Below are positions 11,181 through 23,030 of a stretch of 64,000 nucleotides of DNA, piece after piece. The stretch comes from Magicicada septendecula (lineage: Eukaryota > Arthropoda > Insecta > Hemiptera > Cicadidae). A program made the translations under genes and the position numbers. The stretch covers positions 42,650,844 to 42,714,843 of the forward strand of contig CM068370.1 in assembly GCA_034769895.1 (NCBI GenBank). Reading direction: 5' to 3'. Under the pieces are notes generated by a model. The model was not told where the DNA came from. It worked only from the letters and a program-made list of their open reading frames with translations, and made no database searches. The stretch's first letter is position 1, and every line of letters starts with the position of its first letter.

Positions 11181-11764
11181 TTCGGTGACTACACTTAAAC
11201 GTATTTACTTCATTTTTTTGTATGTTACGTAAGTTTTCAAAGTTAATGTTGACAGACCTATCCTGATTTATATTAAACAGAAAAGGAGAAGTTATTCTCC
11301 TGAGAAACTAATGATCACGATTTTTAACAACAAAAGTGACAGGTATCTGTGATGTATGACAGAAACAATGCACGTTTCATGGATATTGTTAGGGTATATA
11401 TGGGTATTGTAAGAAAATGCAGAATTGTTAGGTTTGGCAGACTTTTATTGTTATTTTGTATGCAAAGAACGTATTGCCAATAGAACGTAATTAGATGAAA
11501 TTTATTTTACTTTTATAAATCGATTATAATATGTATTTAACATAGTAGGCTATATCATACATAACTTATAGTAATTTTTAAAGAAGAACATGGCGTAGAG
11601 ATGGGACCACAAGGCGACTGAGTGCACAGAATTTTTAAACATTTAAAATAATTAACACACATAAAATCAGTATTAATGTGAATAAAGTATTATAAATACA
11701 CCTTATTAATATTATATTAATAATAATAATAATATGGACACTAATTAATAATGAGATTCATAAT
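11181..11764. other. Intronic sequence without recognised features
   Basis: A+T-rich, with no bounded repeat or exon seen. Confidence 0.5.
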
Positions 11765-12120
11765 TTCAGAGTCTTTAAAGAAGAATTCTAAGAAAAATCT
11801 GTGGACCAGTGAAGGATAGATGGCGACGACATAGTATGGTTCATCAAGTAGATGAAGATCAGGTGGTTGAGACACGTGATACGCATGAAGGACGACAGAA
11901 TGCCCAAAGCAATTCTTAGAGGGACAATAGGTGGGCAAAGAGGGAAAGGAAGACCTAGAAGAAGGTGGCTACAGGACGAAGAAGATGATCTCAGAAGGAT
12001 GGGTATCGGTGATTGGAGGCAGAGGCTGGAGAACCCAGGTGTTTGGAGGCGACTAGTCGGGGAGGCCAAGTCTCTTCGTGGGTTGTAGCGCCAGTGGAAT
12101 GAAAAAAAGAATGAAAATGA
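11765..12120 (+). mobile_element. LINE 3' fragment (family E), AAC tail
   Basis: A frame at 11852-12088 reads IRWLRHVIRMKDDRMPKAIL, then RGKGRPRRRWLQDEEDDLRR and WRRLVGEAKSLRGL before a stop. This is the C-terminal end of insect non-LTR reverse-transcriptase polyproteins (the WLGH-RM-PK...GRPR-RW pattern). The element is severely 5'-truncated, and its 3' end runs straight into the (AAC)n tract. Confidence 0.85.
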
Positions 12121-12212
<92 letters not shown>

Positions 12213-12292
12213 GTACTAATAATAATAATAATAATAATAATAACCACATGTGTAATAATATTATTCTTGATGTAACACACGCGCGCGCGCGC
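12121..12292. repeat. (AAC)n, (AAT)n and (CG)n compound microsatellite
   Basis: (AAC)n at 12121-12211 abuts the LINE 3' end, followed by (AAT)n to about 12243 and a short GCGCGC run near 12280. Confidence 0.95.
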
Positions 12293-12311
12293 ACGCACAA
12301 AACAATATCTT

Positions 12312-12319
12312 TACACACT
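12312..12319. repeat. Target-site duplication, left (hAT MITE)
   Basis: TACACACT, repeated at 12771-12778. Confidence 0.9.
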
Positions 12320-12770
12320 CAGTAGCAGATTTAAGATTTTTGAGGCCTTAGGCCAAGTTGTCTGAGTGGCCTCCCTACAAATCAAAATAATAACATAACC
12401 TCAAATCGCAAACTGTTCAGTCACAACGCATATAAACAATGAATGATAACAAATAACAAATAAGGGTGGTACCAAGGTCCTGTAAATTAGGGGCCAATAT
12501 AGCGGACGTTCAAAATTCGCAGATTAGTTTTCAAGGATGCCAACGTCTTAAAAATAAGCTCGCAATATTTAAATAAGAACTGTCTTCCATTTGTATTATT
12601 AACAAAAATTGATCATTTAATTTCAAAAAATCATACTTAAATAAATCAAAGTGCCTACTACATTTATAAAATACTTCTGATGAAAAAAAAAATATCTGTA
12701 GCTTGCGGCCTCCTCTGAACGAGCGGCCCTAGGCCGCGGCCTAGTCGGCCTAGTGATAAATCCGGCACTG
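12320..12770. mobile_element. hAT MITE, 451 bp, with perfect 8-bp target duplication
   Basis: It starts CAGTAGCAGATTTA and ends, inverted, CAGTGCCGGATTTA, giving 14-bp terminal repeats with two mismatches. TACACACT flanks both ends (12312-12319 and 12771-12778). GGCC-rich subterminal palindromes (TAGGCCGCGGCCTA) sit inside the right end. It is too short to encode a transposase, and the interior is A+T-rich and non-coding. Confidence 0.92.
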
Positions 12771-12778
12771 TACACACT
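12771..12778. repeat. Target-site duplication, right (hAT MITE)
   Basis: TACACACT, identical to 12312-12319. Confidence 0.9.
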
Positions 12779-12889
12779 TATATATGTGAGCTTATCAGTT
12801 CCTTCCGTATGCCTATATATAGGTCCTGATGATAATAAATTTTGTTAAAATATCAAAAAATATTTGAAAATTATATCTAGTTAATGACC

Positions 12890-13530
12890 GAAACTCACAA
12901 AGCCTTTTATCATTCATTGAACGAGCGAAGAGGGGTCAGAGTTTTAATTCGACCGTTTAGCATCTATCTGTGTCCGTCTGTCTACGTACATATCTGTGTA
13001 TCTGTTTTCGATATGGCTCACGATTACTTTTGAATGGATTAACCGATTTCTGTAAACCTTTATCAACACCTTTATTCCACACGATCCTGTTATTTTTGAG
13101 ATTGATTCACCCCCACAATAGGCGGTAGGGGCAAAAATGAGTGAGGTTGTAAATTAAAAAAAAGAAAACGCAAAATCCGTGTGGGCCATCACATTAAAGA
13201 GAGAGCCTTAACTACAATGATCTGAGTATAGTGTTCATGTTTGGAAATTTAAAAATTTTAGAGGCCAGAACCCAAAAAACGGGACACACATTTTGACAAA
13301 ATTCCAAAATCCATGCCTGGCAGCAGACTAAAGGGAATTTTAACTCAAATATGAGTGTAGTTTTTGAACATTGTTTAAGTGGCGCCAAGGGTGGAAAACG
13401 GAAGTGAGCATTCTGGAAAAACTGAACTTATCTATGTGGACCACCAAGTAAGGACGAATTTTATATTACAGCGAATGGATTTGCACACTAAACGCATTGC
13501 TCGGTTTACATTTGTGCAATACTGGAGTAC
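12890..13530. repeat. Probable old interspersed repeat
   Basis: Contains GTCCGTCTGTCTACG followed by a TTTGAATGGATTAACCGATT-type block. This resembles a widespread arthropod repeat region in which a GTCTGTCTGTC run precedes an 'add a variable, expect a threshold' style conserved tail. I could not find its ends or a second copy here. Confidence 0.35.
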
Positions 13531-13789
13531 GTGTACATTGGCTCCTGAGATGTTTTGATCATTAGTAGGAATTTGGCTGAATGTCTTTGTTTAAGCAGAC
13601 GACTTAGTTATAGTAACTTATTTTACGTGAATAACGTTTCTGAACATTGATTCTCTATCTCTCGCGTGACAGTGTATTGCTGATTAGATTTCAGTTATAA
13701 CGTTTAATTTAACTGAGTTTGTCTTTAGTCTATTAAGTTTTGTGTATATAGTTTCTGGTCCCTATGTACTAATCCCTCTTAGTCTAATA

Positions 13790-13948
13790 AGAAGAAGAAG
13801 AAGAAGAAGGGGAGGAGGAGGGGGAGGAGGAAGAAGAAGAAGCAGAAGAAGAAGAAGAGGAAGAGCAAGAGCAAGAGCAAGAGGAAGAAGAAGAAGAAGA
13901 AGAAGAAGAAGAAGAAGAAGAAGAAGAAGAAGAAGAATAAGAAGAAGA
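13790..13948. repeat. (GAA)n-type purine microsatellite
   Basis: Imperfect GAA/GGA/GCA repeats on the plus strand. Long Arg or Leu reading frames across it are repeat artefacts. Confidence 0.95.
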
Positions 13949-13959
13949 AGACGATGATG

Positions 13960-14690
13960 ATTAAAGTTTAAATGCAACCGGCGCAGCTTCTCCTATTTCT
14001 TTTCGCCCTTCTAAACGTTCAGTTTATTAAGTTTGTATTTAGCCTAAGAAGGTTGCCGATGGCTTTTGGGTAGCAGAAAAGTCGCTTTCTAAAGTGATCG
14101 CAAAGTATGTTTATTTAATTCCAACATGAAAGTTTACTGTTTTCATTTTATTTTGTTCAAACTCGTCGGTAAAACGTTTTAAAGGTTTCTGTTTTGTAGT
14201 CTGAATGTGATGATTATAGGTGAAAGTCATTACGGGAGAAGATTAAGAGTGAAATTAAATAATTAGAAACTTAAAAAATTGAATGAGTTTTACTACTTAC
14301 GCAGAATGATTACATGATGTAATAAGAATGCGACAGAAGTGGAAGAAGAGTTCTACTTGCAAAGATGCTCTTCGGAATACACTTCATCTGGTCACAACTA
14401 GTTATATAGATTTAGAAGTTGCTAGGCTTTTGAAAAACAATTTTGGGATACCTAGCTTTATAGAAACAAAACTGGACCTTGAGAAAGAAGGAGAAGGCTT
14501 GGTTAGAGACAGTGGAGGTACGGATGTGGAGAAGGATTATAAAAAATGTTAAATAAGACAGGAAAAGCAATCAGAAACAAATGCCGATTTTTTAAAAGTA
14601 ATGGAAACGATGGAGATACATATTCTAGGCCATGTGTTCAGACTCAGATGGATTTATTCTGAACATTTTTGTAGGAAAATTATTGCAGAA
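13960..14690. other. Intronic sequence without recognised features
   Basis: No exon or bounded repeat seen. A short plus frame near 14328-14552 has no recognisable family. Confidence 0.45.
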
Positions 14691-14699
14691 AAACAACTT

Positions 14700-15310
14700 G
14701 CTTTGGGCAATTTGGAGAGGTGTGGTGAAGGTAACGTGTACTGACTTGGACGAATTGATTTTTATGCGCCATTTATCAAGCCATAACTGAACGCTGTTTA
14801 ATGATTCTTGTAGCATAAGAGATGCTATTGAGAGGTCGGAGTGTGTCGCTAGGATTGCTGAGTCATCGGCGTAGGTAGCAACAGTGGTTTCACTTGGTGA
14901 CGGTAAGTACGAGATGAACAGGAGGTACAGTAGAGGACCCAGGACTCTACGCTGCGGAACACCTGACCCCACTGGTAATAGAGGAGAACTAGCATCCGAG
15001 AACTTGACTTGAAAACACTCTGCCCACTATGTAGGAATGTAGAATACGGTAACAATTATGTGGCAGATTTTACTGTATTTTGTATATCAGTCCAAGATGC
15101 CAGACTTTATCAAATGCCTTAGAAACGTCGAGAAACACACCCGAGCAGAACATCTTCGATCCCAACGATTTACTGACAACATTTGTTAGTCTGTGTATTT
15201 GATCTACCGTAGAGTGCTTTTCTCGAAAGCTAAATTGATGATCTGGTATTAGGTTATTTTCTACAATAGTTGGCATAAGTCGTTTTACAAAATTGATTCA
15301 AAGCAATTAG
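14700..15310 (-). mobile_element. Jockey-type LINE, inverted RT segment
   Basis: Two minus-strand pieces give reverse-transcriptase fingers and palm. At 15070-15276, LIPDHQFSFREKHSTVDQ is followed by motif A, FLDVSKAFDKVWH. At 14710-14972, GVPQRRVLGPLLYLLFISYL is followed by the catalytic YADD box (TYADDSAILATHSD) and WRIKINSSKSVHVTFTT. Frames break between them. The segment ends near 14710 at CAAATTGCCC, the same internal point of the element where the plus-strand half begins near 15590. Confidence 0.85.
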
Positions 15311-15589
15311 ACGACCAGTTGAGTTGGCGATAAAGTGTGCTTATTTGTCCGCTGTGTTTAGCGAGAATTCTTGTATGCGAACATTTCTAACGAGGTGACG
15401 TTTCTTATTTATAGTAATATTGTGCACTGTACAGTTATAACTAGGAAAACTGTGTATTCGAATGTGTTTGTAAACCTGTTATTAAAGCTGTGTGTAACGG
15501 TTTTCTCATTCATCACACTGTTATAAGTTCACGAACTATAAAATCACTGTTATGACATCGTTATAACAACATTATTTCATATCAATATT

Positions 15590-16455
15590 ACTAACTGCCC
15601 TCCAGTAACAATTATCGGTCAACCAATACCTCAAGCTGAAAGTGCTAAGTACCTTGGATGCACCTGGACACGAGACTAAAGTGGAAAAAACGTATAACAT
15701 CTAAGAAGACTGAACTTAATCTCAAGGTCAGAAAGATCTGCTGGCTGTGAGTCTGAAAATTGCGGTTAAGTCTCGTCAACAAACTTTTAATATACAAAGC
15801 CGTTCTTAACCGGTGTGGACTTATGGTATACAACTTTGGGGTACTGCTAGTACAAGTAATATCGAGATTATACGGCGCTTTCAGTCCAAAACTTTAAGAT
15901 CAATAGTCGACGCTCCATGGTTAGTCTCCAACAATTCTATACACAGAGACGAAATCATGCTGTGAGAGAAGAAATCATGCGCCTCTGCAGGACTCACATC
16001 TCTAATTAGAAAAGCATCCAAACCCCTTAGCAATTAATTTGTTAGATAATAGTGAAGATATTTATAGACTAAAAAGGCACAAACAGTTAGACTTACCATT
16101 CAGGTTTAACTAATAATGGCTGTGATATCTGTTCTGTAATATCTGCATGTTTTGTATTCATGTCAACATTAAGTGTTAATGTCAACCAGTATATGTGCCT
16201 TATAGGCCCAGTGTTTAACATTTTGAACTTATTGTATCAAGCCAGCAGCAAGTAGAAGTGATTTTTGTTCATTTGTTTACATGTTTTTGTCATTTAGTCT
16301 TGTAATTTGTGTATCTGTTTAATCTGGTAACAGAAAAAAGAAGAGCTGTCAATGGTCAGCTCTTCATAATCATGTATGTGTTTTGTCATAAAATTTGTTC
16401 AATGTTCGCTTAGTCGAACAGATCACAAATCTACAATAAATTGAAGAAAAAAAAG
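15590..16455 (+). mobile_element. Jockey-type LINE, 3' half and poly-A tail
   Basis: The plus strand begins CTGCCCTCCAGTAACA and reads PIPQAESAKYLGCTWTR, the post-palm region of Jockey RTs. It continues in broken frames with IIRRFQSKTLRSIVDAPW-like sequence and ends LKRHKQLDLPFRFN, the conserved C terminus. A 3' untranslated region follows, with an AGAGCTG...CAGCTCT hairpin near 16343-16365, then AATAAATTGAAG and an A run at about 16447. Orientation is opposite to the RT half at 14700-15310. Confidence 0.85.
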
Positions 16456-16599
16456 TTCCATTGAATCACAATACTGAACTGACTACTGCGCTCATCAGGG
16501 CTGTAAGGGAGTGCGTCTTTGAGACGTCCGCTAGGGGTACATTTATCGAGTTACCGATAGGAGCTGCTGTAATGTGGTTCGGTCCAGAACGGAATATTC

Positions 16600-16715
16600 G
16601 GTAGTTGAATATTCTTTGTGACTAATTAAAGTTGGTAATTAGCAATTTCATTGGTGTCTTTATTTTGTTTCCACTGTAGAATACGACGATCGTTGTAACC
16701 ACCGTAATATATGAC
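16600..16715 (+). repeat. LTR fragment related to the LTR at 33206
   Basis: Shares the LTR 3' segment: an AATTAAAG(C/T)TGGTNATTAG-like block, then ATTGGTG, TTCCACTGTA and ACGACGATC, ending near TGTAAC. About 100 bp remains. Confidence 0.65.
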
Positions 16716-16835
16716 AAAGAGGCTGTATCATTTACTTTTCTTGAGAGTTCTAGAGTGTTGCTCAGAACTGTAGTGTGCGTTTGTGGCGATTCCGTTGTCT
16801 TCATAATTTTTAAATTGGTTTTTTTATCGTTTTTT

Positions 16836-18384
16836 ACTTCCATGTTCCATAAGGAAATGGAAGTATGGTCATGGCGAAAAAATCGTGTTCAAGATAACGG
16901 CAGATTCTGATTGTACTACCCTCAAAACATGAGAAAAAGTCATTTTTCGAAAAGTGTCTGTGTGTGTGTCAGTGTGTAGAATTTTTTCTATGGCAAACGA
17001 TAACAGTAGCAAATTCAAACAGAATCAAATAATTTTTTGCATACAGCCCTGAATTGTTGAGGACTCAAGGCCTATTCTGTTGTTTTTGGTGACGATCGAT
17101 TAAGGGAAAGGGGTAGTTTACCTGCAAAATTTTACGTTTTAACAAGAGTAAATTGCTTAATTTTGATAAATAAAGTATCCTGAAAAGAAGATCATAATAA
17201 TCCACTGTAGAAAGGTAGATGAAATATCTATAAATAAGAGGGATAGTTGTAGGGGGAAGGGGTAATTTTTTAATAAATTAAAATGGTAGTTGATGATGGA
17301 GGAAGTAAATTTTATATGTGTAATACGTTAATGACAACAAAGAAGTAGTTTCTATGGAAACATTTCATTTCACTTTAACAAAATTCTATATTTTTCATTT
17401 TAATTTAAATCACGTATGAGTGAAAATTTATCGTTCCTGGCAGGCAAGCATATCTCAATTATGTAATGTTTACTTTTCCAAAGTTTTATTATTGTGATTA
17501 CCGCAATAAAAAGGCCGGCAGGACACACACACACACACAATTCGCGTTATTTCTGGCCTCAATCATGTTTATTTCCTTATGTTTGCTCGCTTTGTAAATG
17601 AAAAGTGCTGAAACCCACACCAACACAACGGGTGCAAGCCGAAAAAATGAACATTGATTTGCTTCCTGTGGATCGCTGGGCACTGTTGTGGTATTAATGC
17701 AATTAATACAATCTGTGTACTTATTTCTATTATGACATGAGAATTATAAACTAATATGAGCATGTGTGTGTGTATGAAAAATATATAAATATTTTTCTTC
17801 TTTGGAAAATGGTTTGCCCCTCCTTGAAAATAATTTGACCTCCCTGATGGCTACTTATTTACTAGCCTGTGTGGAATATAGCGTTATGACATGGATCAGA
17901 ATGGTGGGTGCTAAACAGGAGAAATGTACAAACGTATTAAGGAAGAAATGTTTTGCTGAGAAATTTATAATTATACGTGTGAACAGAATAGTCGTTCAGA
18001 AAATCAGAAGACAAATGGAAAGAAAGAAATCAAGGCTCGATTTTAAAAAAGAAAAATGACTAGTATAGTATTGACAGGAAAGACTTTGATAACACTATAG
18101 ACCTCCCTCGGCCCCTCGCAGCGAGAGTCCAATTTCATTACAGGAATCAGATCGCAGCTACCTTTAGCTAGCTCTTCGTTCGACCTACAGACATTTTATC
18201 CAAAAGTACATGTTACACAAAAGTATTGAGGATAGTCGTAATCCAACTGACATGGTGGTACCATTTTAGCTGATACGTAATTTCTTCAGAACTCAAGCAT
18301 CCACTTATTTAATTAATATTTAAATGATTTTAAATATAAATTTTAGGACATGGAAGTCATGTATGGTTCTCCATACCGATTTTT
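16836..18384 (+). mobile_element. Family X repeat, copy b (1.5 kb)
   Basis: Begins with the hairpin-forming leader ACTTCCAT...AATGGAAGT and contains one unit of the 165-bp block. It then has a 1-kb body with GGCCGGCAGGACACACAC (a short CA tract at 17522-17539) and ends GTATGGTTCTCCATACCGAT. It aligns over its length with 49957-51528, including the CA tract, which is longer there. No coding frame is conserved between the copies by eye. The next copy starts three bases further on, so the units are head to tail. Confidence 0.8.
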
Positions 18385-18649
18385 ATTACTTCCAAGTTCC
18401 ATAAGGAAATGGAAGTATGGTCATGGCGAAAAAATCGTGTTCGAGATAACGGCTGATTCTGATTGTACTACCCCCAAAACATGAAGAAAAGTCATTTTTC
18501 GAAAAGTGTCTGTCTGTCTATCTATGTGTGTGTCTGTGTGTAGAATTTTTTCTGTGGCAAACGATAACAGTCGCAAATTCAAACAGAATCAAATAATTTT
18601 TTGTATACAGGCCTGAATTGTAGAGTTCGCAAGGTCTATTGTTTGTGGT

Positions 18650-20480
18650 GAATATTGGCTTAGGGAAAGGGGTAGTTTACCTGCAACGTTTTATGTTTTA
18701 ACAAGGGTATTTTTTTCTATGACGAACGATAACTGCCGTAAATTCAAACAGAATCAAATAATGTTTTGCATACATTCCTACGTTGAAGAGTACTCAAAAG
18801 TTTTTGATTTTGGTGAAGATCGGTTGAGGGAAAGGGGTAGTTTACCTGCAACGTTTTATGTTTTAACAAAGGTAATTTTTTTATGATGAACGATAACTGC
18901 CGTAAATTCAAACATAATCAAACAATATTTTACAAACATTCCTGATTTGTAGAGAACTCAAGGTCTGTTGATTTTGGTAAAGATCGGTTAAGGGAAAGGG
19001 GGAGTTTACCTGCAACATTTTATGTTTTAACAAGAGTAAAGTACTTAATTTTGATAAAGTATCCTGATAAGAAGATCATAATAATCCACTGTAGAAACGT
19101 AGATGAAATATCTATAAATGAAGAGGCTAGTTGAACGGGGTGGGGGTAATTTTCTATAAATGAAAATTATAGTTGAAGGGGCAGGGATAATTTTACTTCC
19201 ATGTTCCATAAGGAAATGGAAGTATGGTGATGGCAAAAAAATCGTGTTCGAGATAATTGCAGATTCTGATTATACTACCCTCAAAACATGAAAAAAAGTA
19301 ATTTTTCGAAAAGTGTCTGTGTGTCTATCTGTCTGTCTGTCTGTGTGTCTAGCTGTAGATTTTTTCTATGGAAAACGATAAGAGCCGCAAATTTAAACAA
19401 AATCAAATAATATTTTGCATACAGCCCTGAATTGTAGAGTACCCAAGACCTATTGTTTTTGGTGAAGATCGGTTAAGGGAAAGGGGTAGTTTACCTGCAA
19501 CGTTCTTTTTATCAAGGGTAATTTTTTTTCTATGGCAAACGATAACAGCAGAAAATTCTAACAGAATCAAATAATGTTTCGCATACAGCTCTGAATTATA
19601 GAGGTCTCAAGACTATTGTTTTTGGTGAAGATCGGTTAAGGGAAAGGGGTAGTTTACCTGCAACGTTTTATGTTTTAACAAAGGTAATTTTTTTATGACG
19701 AATGATACCTGTCGCAGATTCAAAGAGAATCAAATTCTTTTTTGCATACATTCCTAAATTGGTAAGTACTAAGGTATGTTGATTTTGGTGAAGATCAGTT
19801 AAGAGAAAAGGGTAGTTTACCTGCAACATTTTATGTTTAAAAGGGTAATTTTATTTTTATGACGAATAATAACTGCCGCACATTCAAACAGAATCAAATA
19901 TTTTTTTTGCATACATTCCTGAAGTTTTATGTACTCAAAGTCTTTTGATTGTGGTGAAGATCGGTTAAGGGAAAGGGGTAGTTTACCTGCAACGTTTTAT
20001 GTTTTAACAAGGGTAATTTTTTCTATGACGAACGACAACTGCCGTAAAAGCAAAGAGAATCAAATAATGTTTTGCATGCGTCTCTGAATTGTAGAGTACT
20101 CAATGCTTGTTGATTTTGGTGAAGATCAGTTAAGAGAAAGGGGTAGTTTACCTGCAACGTTTTATGTGATAACAAGGGTAATTTTTTCTATGACGAACGA
20201 TAACTGCCGTAAATTCAAATATAATCAAATAATGTTTTGCATACATCCCTAAATTGTAGAGAGCTCAAGGCCTATTGCTTTTGGTGAAGATCAGTTAAGG
20301 AAAAGGGGTAGTTTACCTGCAACATTTTATGTTGTAACAAGAGAAATTTTTCATGACGAACGATAACTGCCGTAAATTCAAACAGAATAAAATAATTTTT
20401 TACATATGTGACTGAGTTGTAGAGAACTCAAGGTCTATTGATTTTGGTAAAGATCGGTTACGGGGAAAGGGTAGTTTACA
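18650..20480 (+). repeat. Tandem array, about 165-bp period
   Basis: About ten units in two blocks (18650-19040 and 19470-20480). Each unit runs GATCGGTTAAGGGAAAGGGG, TAGTTTACCTGCAAC, TTTTAACAAGGGTAAT, CGATAACTGCCGTAAATTC, AATCAAATAATNTTTTGCAT. Divergence between units is modest. The unit is not a CRISPR: repeats are long, with no spacers. Confidence 0.85.
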
Positions 20481-20743
20481 TGAAACATTTTTTGTTGTAA
20501 CAAGAGTAAAGTACTTAATTTTGATAAATAAAGTATTCTGATAAGATGATCTTAATAATCCACTGTAGAAACGTAGATGAAATATCTATAAATGAAGAGG
20601 CTAGTTGAACAGGGTGGGGGTAATTTTCTATACATGAAAATGATAGTTGAAGGGGAAGGGGATCATTTTTTACGTGTCCTACGTTGTGGGCAACAAAGAA
20701 GTAGTTTGTTGTTAATATTCCTTCCCTGGCTGTTTGACCGGAC

Positions 20744-20775
20744 GTTTCGGCAGTACAATCGACTTCCATCATCAG
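20744..20775 (-). ncRNA. Hammerhead ribozyme-like core in family X copy c
   Basis: On the minus strand: CTGATGA, a 20-base hairpin segment, then GAAACGTC. It is preceded by CGATTTTCA, as in copy a at 10203-10211. Stem II is less well paired than at 10212. Confidence 0.5.
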
Positions 20776-21549
20776 TGAAAATCGAGTGTTCTAACTTGAG
20801 GTGGTATACGTTAGTGACCACAGTACTGAGGTTAAGGTTAAAGAAAGAAGTAGTTTCTATGGAAATGTTTCATTTCGAAAATTATGTTAAATATAAATCC
20901 TAGAACACGAATGTCATATATGCTTCTCCGTACCGATATTTTAATTTAATTATATTTGTTAACATAAAATCAAGCATCAACTATAAACAGATTAGTATTG
21001 ATTTATCAGATGTTTTACAAACACTCATAAGTTTGGAAATTGTCAAAGAGCTTGAATATACCCTATCTGGAGAGTACATTCGGCCTATACGTGCTTATTC
21101 GTTATTTCATTTAAGAAGTCAATTAAAAAAAAAAAATACATTTTGTGACGATTTACCGGTCACAGTTTAAGTGTTGCGTAACTAGGAGTATTTACGAGAG
21201 TTGTGACGTAACTGACTAGTGACTGTCAGACAGCGCTGCTCTATGTTATTCTCTACAAATCGACACGGTTTGTTTCAATGTTGGCAAAACAGACATTAAT
21301 TAAGAGTACACAAGAATGTAGTTTAAAAAAATTGTAAAAAAATGTCTGGGATCCTTTCTGACAAAACAAACAAATACGTACACCAAAACAATAGACATAT
21401 TTTGAATCAATTTGTACAGACCCTGAAGGCGGAAAGATTTTTTGTCCAAACGTAGAGCTAGATATTTTAGATTGTATTCAGTAATTAACTTCTACAGTCA
21501 TGTTCAGCAAATCATGTTTAATAACCCTTTTTTTGTTTATTACTATAAA

Positions 21550-22010
21550 ATTTGTCTTTATTTGTAGCACGATTCATACAAATCTTAGAAATAAAACAAG
21601 AGACAGCACAAGGATTATATTTTATAAGATAACTGCAATACCCACATTGACATATATCACTGAGGCGTGGGTCATGACAAAAAAGGAATGCGGCAAGATT
21701 CAGAGTGCTGAAATGCAGTGTCTTCGAAATATTTTAAATTATACATTTTAACATAGAATAAGGAATGAGGATATCAGAGCAGAACTCAAAATAAAGGGCA
21801 TAAATTTAATTATTTCAATTTACAGAAGACAATGGTGGGATCATCTGCAGAGGATAACAGAGGATCGATTGCCGAAAGCGGCACTGAACTATAAAGCAAT
21901 TGGTAGAAGAGACGTGGGTCGTCCGAGGATGAGGTGGGTTCCGGAACAGGTTTATATAACCTAATCTTTGAAGAGAAGAATAAGAAGGAGACTATACAAT
22001 TTCGTTAATC
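21550..22010 (+). mobile_element. LINE 3' fragment (family A)
   Basis: Reads TNLRNKTRDSTRIIFYKITA, then YITEAWVMTKKECGKIQSAE and MQCLRNILNYTF, followed in broken frames by RRQWWDHLQR and DRLPKAALNYKAIGRRDVGRPRMRWVPEQ. This is the end of an insect non-LTR endonuclease/reverse-transcriptase polyprotein. It ends in a purine-rich GAAGAGAAGAATAAGAAGG tail. Other copies: 24690-25330 (minus) and the Helitron-split copy at 35600-41376. Confidence 0.85.
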
Positions 22011-22499
22011 TGAACAGACGACGAAAAACTATACGACAGACGAGGAATCTGAGTACCTGTAGACCAAAAAAGGGTTTTGTCTAAAAAATTTCGTTACTCG
22101 TCTGAATAATAAGCTAGTCTTCTTCTATTTCATTTAAAGATTAGGTGAATTTTTCCTTTTCGCTTCTAGAAATTTAACAATTTCTCTTGATCTACAAGCA
22201 TCTGTCTTTTCTTTGTAAGCGCGACGCGCCTGTGTGCTCGCGCGCTCAGGAATCTTTCTATTTGTTCCTGTTTCTATTTGTTCTGAACATTCTGTTTTCG
22301 TTCATTATGTACAAATCCTCCATCATCCATTCTCTGTCTGTAACTGCACAAATATCGCATCATTCCTATCGTACAAGTTTCAAGGAGGAAGTTGGTTTAC
22401 GTAAAAGAAAAAACTATCTTTAACCGAGCGAACTGACGCACCGTTTATGTTAATAAACAAAACAGAGTAACAGGTTCTCGTGTTACAAAGGACAGTATA

Positions 22500-22880
22500 G
22501 TTTCTTCTTCTTCTTCTTCTTATAGTCCAACGTGATTCCTGGCTTCCAACATGAATCTCCTACAATGTATCCATATCCATCGTCATCTCAGTGTAACCCC
22601 TCACATCAATTGTTATTAGATCTTCTAGCGCATCAACTAACCATCCTGTCCTTGATGGGCCCCTCTTTCTGCTTTTATGGACTCACCACTCAGGATTTTC
22701 TTTGGCATACGATGCTCACCCATCCATTCTACATGATCTAGCCATTGTATTCGTTGAGTCTTTACGAATCTTACAACGTTTTCATGCTTCAACAGCTGAT
22801 CTATCTCCTGGTTACTTCTTATTCTCTATTCGTTATCTTCTCGTTTAACCAGGCCATAAACACGTTTTACAATCTTTACA
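22500..22880 (-). mobile_element. LINE 3' fragment (family D), AAG tail
   Basis: The minus strand reads LLKHENVVRFVKTQRIQWLD, then HVEWMGEHRMPKKIL, a LINE polyprotein C terminus, and terminates in (AAG)n (seen as TTC repeats at 22503-22520). Confidence 0.75.
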
Positions 22881-23030
22881 GTATAATTACTAGTATAGGT
22901 AAAACGATAGTTTAGTCCAACAGGATTGAATTGTCTAACAGAAATGTAAACTTAACAACATTATTACAATTATCTTGTTGATCCATCCTCTTCGTTCACT
23001 TTATAAAATATTATTAAATATATAAACTTT

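Larger units (their letters stand above)
18387..20936 (+). mobile_element. Family X repeat, copy c, with expanded 165-bp array and ribozyme module
   Basis: Same leader and terminus as copy b, but the central block is expanded. The marker GTAGTTTACCTGCAAC recurs at about 18669, 18836, 18999, 19484, 19645, 19811, 19976, 20142 and 20308, with a variant at 20470. Spacing is 161-167 bases apart from one longer step, where a second leader (19193) is embedded. The distal part carries a minus-strand hammerhead-like core (20744-20775). The terminus near 20915-20936 is CTTCTCCGTACCGAT. Confidence 0.8.

Noticed and set aside
11788..12318. Open frame rich in Leu/Val on the minus strand over the AAC tract
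   Set aside because: A product of the trinucleotide repeat and the reverse strand of a LINE C terminus.
12829..12870. CTGATGA motif as another hammerhead
   Set aside because: No GAAAC follows at a suitable distance and no stem II can be drawn.
13742..13977. Arg-rich and Leu-rich frames
   Set aside because: Translations of the GAA microsatellite.
18650..20480. Regular repeats considered as a CRISPR array
   Set aside because: Repeats are about 165 bp without spacers, the window is clearly eukaryotic, and no Cas genes exist.
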